Shown: in pieces, positions 16,408 through 23,579 of the stretch
How the letters are laid out: every line of letters starts with the position of its first letter
Numbering within the stretch: the first letter of the stretch is position 1
Assembly: GCA_963783945.1 (NCBI GenBank)
Contig: CAWAPS010000003.1
Location: forward strand, 1 to 26,103
Reading direction: 5' to 3'
DNA: 26,103 bases
Source of the DNA: CAWAPS01 sp963783945
GTDB taxonomy: Bacteria > Actinomycetota > Acidimicrobiia > Acidimicrobiales > Palsa-688
Notes under the pieces: generated by a model
Seen by the model: the letters and a program-made list of their open reading frames with translations, nothing else
Told to the model about the DNA's origin: nothing
The model's database searches: none
Position numbers and translations under genes: made by a program

Positions 16408-16887
16408 TCAGTCGGCCTCGTTGGCGGCGAACGGGATTTTGTGCGCCGGCCAGGCCTCGGGCGGATCTTTGTATTCGGTGGTGTAGAAGGTGTGCGCACG
16501 GAAGTCGGCGATCGTCGCTCCCTCCGGTCCGGCCCAGAAGGTGTACTGCGTCCCGGCCTTGCGGAACACCCCTTCCCCGGCGTGGAGGATGCGGTTGCCG
16601 TGGTGGACTTCGCCCTCCAGTACGAGCTCGATGTAGTCGACGTTGTGGCGATGCGCCGGCAGGACCGTGCCGGGGGCGAACGTGAGCACCGTGAGGCTGA
16701 TGCCGTCGTCCTCAGGGTTGGAGACCATGACGCGCCTCTGATTCCGGCCGGCGTAGTACTCCCGGACGCCCGCTGGCCGGCTCCGACCCGTCGGGTCCGG
16801 GTCGAGCGGCGCCACCTCTGCGTCGGCGGAGTCGTGGCGGGTATCGAAGAATAGGGACTGCCGGCGTGCCATCTTTGCTGTGTCCAT
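16408..16887 (-). CDS. Cupin-2 domain protein
   Basis: The product is 159 residues. The ATG at 16887 follows AGGAAGGA. Residues about 68-120 hold the cupin core: 'LTFAPGTVLPAHRHNVDYIELVLEGEVHHGNRILHAGEGVFRKAGTQYTFWAGPEGATIADF'. The 'HRHNVDYIELVLEGE' block gives the two His and one Glu of cupin metal motif 1. Motif 2 is less clear. Small cupins of this kind may be dioxygenases, isomerases or binding proteins, so no reaction is assigned. The start lies only 14 bases after the end of the D-aminoacylase relic, so the cupin was probably the second gene of that operon. Confidence 0.85.
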   Translation of the reverse strand: MDTAKMARRQSLFFDTRHDSADAEVAPLDPDPTGRSRPAGVREYYAGRNQRRVMVSNPEDDGISLTVLTFAPGTVLPAHRHNVDYIELVLEGEVHHGNRILHAGEGVFRKAGTQYTFWAGPEGATIADFRAHTFYTTEYKDPPEAWPAHKIPFAANEAD

Positions 16888-16901
16888 AACGTCCTTCCTG
16901 G

Positions 16902-17333
16902 TCAGGTCATACCGAGGTTCGGCCCGGTGGTGTCCCGTCCGGCGCGTTGGACCACACCGGGGACGGCTCAGGTGAGCTTACCGTCGACGATGGTCTCAAT
17001 GCCGTTGACGAACAACCGGCTTACGCCGATTGGATCGGCCAAGAGACGCTTACTCTGCCGGGGAAGGTCGAACACCGTCCGCACGGGAGCGGCGCCGTCC
17101 GTGAGGTCGAACACAACGAGGTCGGCCTGGTAGCCGGGACCGACTCGGCCGCCTCCGCGGAGGCCGAAGACTTGAGCAGGCACGTCGGACATCACGTGGA
17201 CCGCTCGCTTCATTGACACGAGCCGGCGGCCACGGAAGCAGTCGGAGAGGAACCGGGTTGGGTAGGCGACGCCCAACATTCGGTCGAGGTGGGCGCCGGC
17301 GTCGGATCCCCCCAGCATCACATGGGGCTGCTC
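16902..17333 (-). pseudogene. C-terminal relic of a D-aminoacylase-like amidohydrolase (amidohydrolase-3)
   Basis: The sequence reads 'EQPHVMLGGSDAGAHLDRMLGVAYPTRFLSDCFRG...HVMSDVPAQVFGLRGGGRVGPGYQADLVVFDLTDG...RLFVNGIETIVDGKLT'. This is the C-terminal quarter of an N-acyl-D-amino-acid deacylase-type enzyme, usually over 500 residues. SDAGAH carries a metal-site Asp. Upstream, homology ends at a stop (17334-17336), so most of the gene is deleted. After GKLT there is a TGA where Gly is expected, followed in frame by 'AVPGVVQRAGRDT', the usual C-terminus, to a second TGA at 16902. The gene is thus truncated and also carries a nonsense change. Confidence 0.75.
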
Positions 17334-17544
17334 TTACAGCGTGCGGCGGAGCTCCCAGTGGGCGTCGCTGTTTGCGGCTGGTTGGGGCCGCAGCACGGTA
17401 CGCAGACGGGTGCGGTCCCGTACCCTCTTGAGCTGGTTGGTTGACGCCGATGCGGGGACGTGCGATCGTGATGCCGAGTAGCGTTCTTTTTGACCTGGGT
17501 GCGTGGCGATGGTGCCGTCGACAGCCGTGGAGCGGAGGAGTCTC

Positions 17545-18711
17545 ATGGTCATTCGCAGCTACGACCTCGTCGATGCCGACTCGCATGTGCTCGAGCCAGT
17601 CGACATGTGGCCGAGTTACGTTGACCCGGCGTTCCGCGAGCGGGCGCCGCGGGTGGTCACCGAGGACGGGCAGCAGTTCATGGTCGTGGACGGCCAAGCC
17701 GTGGGGAAGCGGCCCGCCGGAGTCAAGATCAACCCGGCCAACAGGCTCGGCATGGCCGGGGGAGTGGGCGCTCGCGACGGTAAGGTCGATGAGAACATCA
17801 CCTATGAGGAGGGCCGTCGGGGCGGCTTCGATCCGCACGCCCGCATCGGGGATATGGATATCGACGGTATCGATGCCACTTTCCTGTACCCGACGTTAGG
17901 TCTGGGGCTTTGCGCTCTCAACGACGCGCCGCTGGCGGCCGCCGTGTGCCGAGCCTACAATCGCTGGCTGGCGGATTACTGCTCTGCGTATCCTGAGCGT
18001 CTCTTCGGTGTCGCGATGCTCCCGATGGCGTCGATCGAGCTCGCCATCGAAGAACTGTGCTTCGCGCGGAGTGAACTTGGCTTGTGCTCGGTGATGCTCC
18101 GCCCGAACCCGGTCGGGAACCGGACGCTCCACCATCCCGACTACGCGCCTCTCTGGAACGAGCTCGAGGAACTCGACGTGTCGCTCAGCATCCACGCGTC
18201 GGTGAGCGCGCCCGGCGCCAATGGACCCTTGGCGTTTGAGAGCATCGGCATCGAGCGCTTCGAAGGAACGGCAGCCCGCCACATCGTCTCCCACACCATC
18301 GAGATGATGCTGGCGGCGCTGAGCATGATCTTCGAAGGAGTTTGCGACCGCCACCCGCGGCTCCGTGTAGGGTTCCTTGAGGCTGGCGGCGGCTGGATGC
18401 CCGGCTGGCTCGACCGCATGGACCGTCACTTCGAGGACCAATGCATGAACGACTCGGGTCTCGCGATGCGCCCGAGCGAGCTGTTTGAGCGGAACTGTTG
18501 GATCTCTTTCGAACCGGTGGAGTCCACCCTCGACGTCCTGGCTGACCACCTGGGCCCGCACAAGATCCTCTGGGCAACCGACTACCCGCACGTGGACGGT
18601 TTCTTCCCGGGCGCCCCGAACATGATCGCGAAGCGGCCCCTTAGCCCCGAGACGAAGCGGATAATCTTTGCCGAGAGCGCCAAGGCCTTCTACGGCCTGC
18701 GGCACGGTTGA
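17545..18711 (+). CDS. Amidohydrolase-2 family metal-dependent hydrolase
   Basis: The product is 388 residues. The ATG at 17545 follows GGAGGAG; an in-frame start at 17503 has no such site. Metal-site motifs are D12-S-H14 ('DLVDADSHVLEP'), the His in 'LSIHASVS', the Glu in 'VGFLEAGGGWMP', and D346 in 'LWATDYPHVDG'. The segment 'YNRWLADYCSAYPERLFGVAMLPM' is typical of this subfamily and nearly repeats the matching segment of the enzyme at 288-1529. It probably acts on a carboxylated cyclic intermediate; the substrate is unknown. The gene stands alone on the plus strand between two minus-strand groups. Confidence 0.92.
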   Translation: MVIRSYDLVDADSHVLEPVDMWPSYVDPAFRERAPRVVTEDGQQFMVVDGQAVGKRPAGVKINPANRLGMAGGVGARDGKVDENITYEEGRRGGFDPHARIGDMDIDGIDATFLYPTLGLGLCALNDAPLAAAVCRAYNRWLADYCSAYPERLFGVAMLPMASIELAIEELCFARSELGLCSVMLRPNPVGNRTLHHPDYAPLWNELEELDVSLSIHASVSAPGANGPLAFESIGIERFEGTAARHIVSHTIEMMLAALSMIFEGVCDRHPRLRVGFLEAGGGWMPGWLDRMDRHFEDQCMNDSGLAMRPSELFERNCWISFEPVESTLDVLADHLGPHKILWATDYPHVDGFFPGAPNMIAKRPLSPETKRIIFAESAKAFYGLRHG

Positions 18712-18889
18712 CTAGGCGGTCGTGCACTGGCGCCTGCCAGCGCGCTATCTTCACGATCATCGACAGCGCCGGCCGCTACGTCGACGCGGTGCGGGACTGG
18801 GTGGCCAAGGCACCAGCAGCCGCTCCTCGCCGACAGGTGCTCACGGGCCAGCGGGCTAGTCGGCGAGCGAGTTCAACGTTCGCCGACGG

Positions 18890-20143
18890 TCATTGGTGCG
18901 CCGTTCGGTTACGGTGACGTGGCCCGGGTGTGAACGAGATCGGCAGGTATTCGGGCCCTCGGCTCAAGTTGGGTGGGGCGTAACGTGGCTCTTGGCCTTC
19001 GGTGATCCGGATGTCGTGGAGGCGCGAGAGAATCTCCTCGAACACGATGCGCAAGTTGAGACGGGCCACGTTCGAGCCGACACAGCGGTGCGGCCCGCCG
19101 CCGAACGACAGGTGCCGGTTCGGGGTTCGGCCGAACCGGAGCGCGTCTGGGTCGTCGAACTCGTCGGGGTCGTGGTTCGCGGCCCCGAAATGGACCAGAA
19201 GGGCGTCGCCTTTCTTCAGTTGCTGCCCGCGCAGTTCCACATCACGGGTGCACACTCGGAACAATGAAACCACCGGTGGCTCCAAGCGCAGCGTTTCGTC
19301 GAAGACCTTGGGGATCAGGCTTGTGTCATGGCGCAGTCGCTCCTGGAGGTCGGGGTTGTCGATCAGCATCATCATGGCCGAGCCGATGGCGTCGTTAGTG
19401 GTGAAAAAACCACCCAGTATCAACAGGCGGACCGCCCCCGAGACATCCTCACGGGTAAGAGGATGCCCCTCGACCGACCCGTGGAGAAGGGCGTCGATCA
19501 CGTCCGACCGGCGGGGAGAGGCCCGGCGCATGTCGATCAACTCGTCCACCCAGTTCATCCAGGCCCTAGCGGCCTCGGCCCGTTCAACCGGGTTATCAGC
19601 TTCCGTCATCTTTTTGTTGTAAGCGAGAGTGCGCTGGAGCTGGTCCTCGCTCTCGATTCCGAACAACACCCGATACAGCATGCGAGGAGGCAGCAGATAG
19701 GCGAACTGGCTCGCCAGGTCACAGTGGCCGTCCTCGATGAAATCGTCGATCAACTCCGTGACAATCTCTCGGACCTGAGGCTCATGGGCGGCCAGCGCCT
19801 GAGGTGACAAGAATGGGTTCAACAGCCGACGGAAGTCGCTCTGACGCGGAGGGTCAGTGCTGATCGGCGGATTGTCCCCGGTTCCGCCACTGTAGGTCTC
19901 CGCTTCCCGCAGCCTTCGATAGTCGGAACTGAACGTCTGCCAGTCCTGGAGCACTTTGAGGACGTCCTCGTACTTGGTCAACACCCACATCCCGCGACCG
20001 GCGCCTCCGGACTCGGTCGGGGCGTCGCTATGGGCCACCGGGCATTTTGTCCGCATGTGCTCGACCACCTGCCACATGTGGTCGGCCAGATGAGGGTTCC
20101 TGAGGGAATAGTGCTGCTCGAAGTACTCAAAGTCCACGGTCAT
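18890..20143 (-). CDS. Cytochrome P450 with altered I-helix (acid replaced by Phe)
   Basis: The product is 417 residues. The ATG at 20143 has a weak AGG-type site. The haem loop 'SFGGGPHRCVGSNVAR' carries ligand C354, and the K-helix motif is 'DETLRLEPPV'. The I-helix reads 'LLILGGFFTTNDAIGS'. In most P450s the motif is (A/G)Gx(D/E)TT; here the acid position is F247, while T248 remains. The reading frame is otherwise intact. Loss of the acid usually weakens proton delivery to the bound oxygen, so this enzyme may use another route or a different chemistry. It overlaps no neighbour. The upstream 800 bases hold relics, and the substrate is unknown. Confidence 0.93.
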   Translation of the reverse strand: MTVDFEYFEQHYSLRNPHLADHMWQVVEHMRTKCPVAHSDAPTESGGAGRGMWVLTKYEDVLKVLQDWQTFSSDYRRLREAETYSGGTGDNPPISTDPPRQSDFRRLLNPFLSPQALAAHEPQVREIVTELIDDFIEDGHCDLASQFAYLLPPRMLYRVLFGIESEDQLQRTLAYNKKMTEADNPVERAEAARAWMNWVDELIDMRRASPRRSDVIDALLHGSVEGHPLTREDVSGAVRLLILGGFFTTNDAIGSAMMMLIDNPDLQERLRHDTSLIPKVFDETLRLEPPVVSLFRVCTRDVELRGQQLKKGDALLVHFGAANHDPDEFDDPDALRFGRTPNRHLSFGGGPHRCVGSNVARLNLRIVFEEILSRLHDIRITEGQEPRYAPPNLSRGPEYLPISFTPGPRHRNRTAHQ

Positions 20144-20493
20144 AGGAACCTGTTCTACCTCCGTTCGAGCCCCCGGTCGATCAGTTCGAGGATTGTGTCG
20201 TTCGGTGCGACATTGGACGATACTAGACCGAACCGTCTTATATCGTGGCAGTTTGCTAGGTCTGAATCGTTGGGGAGGAGGTGTGGACGTTTCTATACGA
20301 GCATGACTCGATGAAGGAATCTCGACCCGAAATGACGGTAGAGTGGCCGGTTGAGAGCCTCGCCACCGCGTGCACGTTACTGACGGAAATGTCGTTAAAG
20401 GGCCTCTTCGGGTTCCGGCGGGGTGTGACTGTGGGGACTAGGGCCCACTGGGGGCGTCCGGCGTAGAGGAGCAGCCGCAGGGCGGTATCGTGC
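20144..20493. promoter_or_regulatory. P450 upstream region with an inverted repeat
   Basis: The stretch holds no supported gene. A perfect 7-base inverted repeat, GTTCGGT (20200-20206) and ACCGAAC (20227-20233), separated by 20 bases, lies about 57 to 90 bases upstream of the P450 start. It could be a regulator-binding pair, but chance cannot be excluded. Confidence 0.3.
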
Positions 20494-20745
20494 CTATGAC
20501 TCGACCGGGAGGTCGCCGCGAGCCGCGGCTCGACCGTCCGGAGTGTCACCCATCGGGCCCGCGGTTCTCGACGACCTCCCAACTGGCGGTAACGAGAGGG
20601 CGATACGTTCCCCGACCGGCAGCTGCGAGTCGGCATACGCGGCGCCCTTGAGTATGACGATGACAGCGTTCGCGACTTCGAGGGCTTCGGCCGTCGTGAG
20701 GTCCGAGTTGTAGCCCGACACCGGAGCGGGCCTTAACCGCCGGGT
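20494..20745 (-). other. Unidentified coding-like remnant
   Basis: A minus-strand frame reads 'PVSGYNSDLTTAEALEVANAVIVILKGAAYADSQLPVGERIALSLPPVG' and stops at 20494. It has protein-like composition but no start of its own and no family I recognise. It follows directly on the SDR relic, so it may be the tail of another deleted gene brought next to it. Confidence 0.3.
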
Positions 20746-20845
20746 CGGTTCCCAATTTTCGCCAACTCCAACGCGATGGCCCCGCCCGGATCGCGAGACG
20801 CTCCGGTCACCACCCCACCTTGCCATCAAGCCGCTGTCTACCCAT
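20745..20845 (-). pseudogene. N-terminal relic of a short-chain dehydrogenase/reductase
   Basis: The ATG at 20845 follows a GGAGGGGGAAGAA site and reads 'MGRQRLDGKV'. One frame over it continues 'VVTGASRDPGGAIALELAKIGN', the TGxxxGxA-type cofactor-binding start of an SDR. A missing base near 20814 separates the two parts. Homology ends after about 35 residues, so nearly all of the roughly 250-residue enzyme is gone. The intact ribosome site suggests recent loss. Confidence 0.6.
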
Positions 20846-20946
20846 GAGTTCTTCCCCCTCCATACGATGACCTCGCGCAAATGAAAGACCTTTGCGCCTA
20901 TTCATCCAAGGGATCGATCGGTCGAACCTGCTTAGCGCCACATGTG

Positions 20947-22278
20947 TTAGTCCCAGGGACCGTGTGTGCGGAAGGCATACGTCCCGGTCTCGGTGACGTA
21001 TGGAAACGTCGTCAGGTCGGGTGCCGTCGCCATTTCCCGTGCCGGCGGCCCGATCCGCTCGGCAATCTTATGTAAGGCTCGTAGGTCAAGGCGCGGGTAG
21101 GCATCTAGGGCGTTTTCACCGACAATCTTGAGGACCTTTTCGAGTGGAAATCCGTGATAGGTGTTCGCCAATGCGACGCGGGTCATCGGATACTCGCTCG
21201 GATCCTCTGAATAGGTGTACGTACCTTCGGGGTGCGGGTAGTCGGATCCCCATAAGAAGCGGTCCTCGCGACCTATGTCTATTGCGGCCTGAGCCTCGAA
21301 GCGCGACTGAAAGCTATTGCCCAGCCACACGTTGCTGGCCATGTACTCGCTCGGAGGATTGTGCAACCGGTTGTTCTTGCTGACGCCGGGCGAGTAGAAG
21401 ATGGAATCCATCTTCAACGTCATCTGGTCCCAGATGACGCCTGGGACTTCGGTGACGACGAGCTTCAGATTTGGATGGCGCTCGAAGACACGGAAGAACA
21501 CAAGTGCATACACCACTCGGATGCCCCATTCGGTCGAATCCATCTGAAGGAACATGCGGTGATCCAATGTCGGCATGCCTTGGTGCCGATGCTCCGTCGG
21601 TGCAGTCGAGCCGATGTGGGTTGCCAGGGTCATGTCCAGCGCCGCAGCCGCCGTGAAGAAGCGATCGAACGACGGATCGTCGGGCTGCACATTTCCGAAA
21701 ACGCCCGGAGCGGGGAAGTTCACACCCCGTAGACCGTGCTCGGCAGCCCATTCCAACTCGTTCGTTGCGGCATCGATATCCCAGAACGGCAACTGTGCCA
21801 GCCCTACGTTCCGCTCTCGTTCCACTGAGCAAAAGTCGCTCAGCCACCGATTGTAAATTGTGCGACCGACCCCTACGAGCTGCCGTTCCTCAGCGGAGGG
21901 AGCAGCGTTTCCGAAAGCATTCACCAAGTCGAACGGGAACGGTTGGCCGTTTAGGCTGTTGTGGAAGATGACGCTACCGGCGACACCGTCACGGTCCATG
22001 TCGCGCAGACGCGCGTGCGGATCGTAGTGACCCGCCGTCTTCCGATTGCGTCGGCACCCGTTCCGATACTCGTCTGAGAAGGTCTCCAAGAACGCCTCCA
22101 GTCCGATATCCGGGTCTGCGGCTTCGGATGCCGCGAACTCGTCGTACTCTCTGAGGTACTTTTTAGGGCAATAGGATCTCAGATCCTCGACGAGACGTGG
22201 ACCGACATGCGAATCGGAAGAGACGAGCATCACGGGATCCTCAAGCTGTCTCGATAGCGCGGCAGGCTCTGTTTGCAC
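20947..22278 (-). CDS. Amidohydrolase-2 family metal-dependent hydrolase
   Basis: The product is 443 residues. The start is GTG 22278, since AGGAGG (22285-22290) lies 6 bases upstream; the more distal GTG at 22302 has this Shine-Dalgarno inside its coding frame. Motifs are D22-S-H24 ('LVSSDSHVGPR'), the His in 'LATHIGSTAP', the Glu in 'LVVTEVPGVIWD', and the Asp in 'FLWGSDYPHPEG'. Its closest relation in the window appears to be the 288-1529 protein, with shared blocks around 'YNRWLSDFCS' and 'HPNLKLVVTE', but the inserts differ. It probably catalyses metal-dependent hydrolysis or decarboxylation; the substrate is unknown. Confidence 0.93.
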   Translation of the reverse strand: MQTEPAALSRQLEDPVMLVSSDSHVGPRLVEDLRSYCPKKYLREYDEFAASEAADPDIGLEAFLETFSDEYRNGCRRNRKTAGHYDPHARLRDMDRDGVAGSVIFHNSLNGQPFPFDLVNAFGNAAPSAEERQLVGVGRTIYNRWLSDFCSVERERNVGLAQLPFWDIDAATNELEWAAEHGLRGVNFPAPGVFGNVQPDDPSFDRFFTAAAALDMTLATHIGSTAPTEHRHQGMPTLDHRMFLQMDSTEWGIRVVYALVFFRVFERHPNLKLVVTEVPGVIWDQMTLKMDSIFYSPGVSKNNRLHNPPSEYMASNVWLGNSFQSRFEAQAAIDIGREDRFLWGSDYPHPEGTYTYSEDPSEYPMTRVALANTYHGFPLEKVLKIVGENALDAYPRLDLRALHKIAERIGPPAREMATAPDLTTFPYVTETGTYAFRTHGPWD

Positions 22279-22284
22279 TCTAAT

Positions 22285-22290
22285 CCTCCT
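22285..22290 (-). promoter_or_regulatory. Shine-Dalgarno deciding the amidohydrolase start
   Basis: A perfect AGGAGG on the minus strand lies 6 bases before GTG 22278, which selects this start over GTG 22302. Confidence 0.75.
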
Positions 22291-22499
22291 CAGATCGGCC
22301 ACTCAGCTACAAATAAGGCTTACAGTAACCTCCCCCTTGTCTTTGTGGCAGGATCCCTTAGGCCCGAGGATGCAGACGCCCTTCTAGAGGATCCTCCGGT
22401 GGGCGGTAACGTTCGGACGGAGAATCCCAGGACGCGATCTCCTACTCTCAACTCCAGTGGTGGCAGCCGCATCCACGAGTTGGATCACATTACTGTCAT

Positions 22500-22888
22500 T
22501 GACCCGGATATCCGCTAGTCGTTTCCGGCTCGGCGAGCGGGCGGCGTTCATCAAAGGTGAGACGGCCGCGACCGACGGCGACGTTGCCGGCAAGTGCCTC
22601 GCAGGAGTGGGTGGTGGGCAGGCCGGCGACGTCCTCCACGTCCTTGACGGAGAAGGTGACCCCATCGAACGCGCGGGAGTTGGCGACGTCGCCACGGCGC
22701 ACCTGATCGTCCACCTCCGACGCTCGCGCTCAGCGCGCCCTGCCCGTCTACAGTGAGAAAGGCACGACCACCGGGTCAAAGGGCTCGATACTGTCGAGGT
22801 AGGCGCGGACGAGCTCCGACGCCGACATCTCGCCGGCGCGGATCGCCTCGGCCTCGCCGGACGCGTCGCCGAATAGCAACTCATCCAT
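22500..22888 (-). pseudogene. Decayed amidase-signature enzyme, N-terminal part
   Basis: The ATG at 22888 follows GAAGGGAG and starts MDELLFGDASGEAEAIRAGEMSASELVRAYLDSIEPFDPVV, a typical amidase N-terminus. A frameshift near 22755 leads to an early TAG. Other frames carry 'LTVDGQGALS' and then, after another shift near 22722, 'DDQVRRGDVANSRAFDGVTFSVKDVEDVAGLPTTHSCEALAGNVAV'. The last block contains the KD lysine of the Ser-Ser-Lys triad. Homology ends near 22570, before the Ser residues. The rest of this family's roughly 450 residues is missing. Confidence 0.7.
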
Positions 22889-22924
22889 GTCCACTCCCTT
22901 CGTGGGCCGCCCAATCCAGCGCGC

Positions 22925-23560
22925 CGACACGCTCTAGGGGCTGGACCTGCCGCCCGCCCGCTCGGCACGTCCTGTTGCGCATCAGGAAGTCGTCGATGGA
23001 GAGGGTGACGCTGGCGAAGTCGATCATCTGGAGCCGACGGTACAGCCCGGATCCACCTGCGTCCAGCAGTTCAGACGATTGAGAGCAAGAGGAGCGGTCA
23101 TGACGGCTACTATCCAACCAGATCCTCTTCCCACTGATCGTCCTCCAGTGAGTACAACTCGGATACCGGAGCGGCAGCAATGAAGTCACCGAACTCCTTG
23201 TCACACCAGGGTGGCGCTCCGCGACATGCGAACGCGGTGTCGAAGATCACGTCGTTGGGCTTACCGTCATCCACTTGACGGTCCGCCGGCACACTGGGCC
23301 CAGGCTCATTGAAGGCCCTCTTCCACCGGAATAGCGAACGTGGAGTTGGGCTCCCAGCATGTGGTAGGCCAGCATCCAGTTCTTGCAGGAGAAGTGGCGG
23401 ATGCCCTCCTTGTCGGTCCCGTTGACACTGTCCCAGCAGCCGGCGTGGTGGTGGGTGTCGTACAGCCAGACCTACTGAATGGGGTATGCCGAGCCCCGCG
23501 CCGGCCGGGAGCCCGGCTTCGACACCGGCCCCTTGGCTTGTGGTGCATCCTCACGATTCG
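22925..23560 (-). pseudogene. Decayed gene of unknown family
   Basis: Pieces of one or more proteins lie in successive minus-strand frames. One reads 'AKGPVSKPGSRPARGSAYPIQ', a TAG, then 'VWLYDTHHHAGCWDSVNGTDKEGIRHFSCKNWMLAYHMLGAQL' (about 23347-23530). A second, one frame over, reads 'NEPGPSVPADRQVDDGKPNDVIFDTAFACRGAPPWCDKEFGDFIAAAPVSELYSLEDDQWEEDLVG' (23110-23310). A third reads 'LLDAGGSGLYRRLQMIDFASVTLSIDDFLMRNRTCRA' (about 22960-23075). Strong third-position GC bias shows these were coding. I do not recognise the family. Confidence 0.5.
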
Positions 23561-23579
23561 AGAGAGAAATCTGGCGCGC

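Noticed and set aside
17334..17544. Minus-strand open frame of 72 residues ending at 17334
   Set aside because: No family resemblance or ribosome site; it overlaps the upstream region of the plus-strand amidohydrolase.
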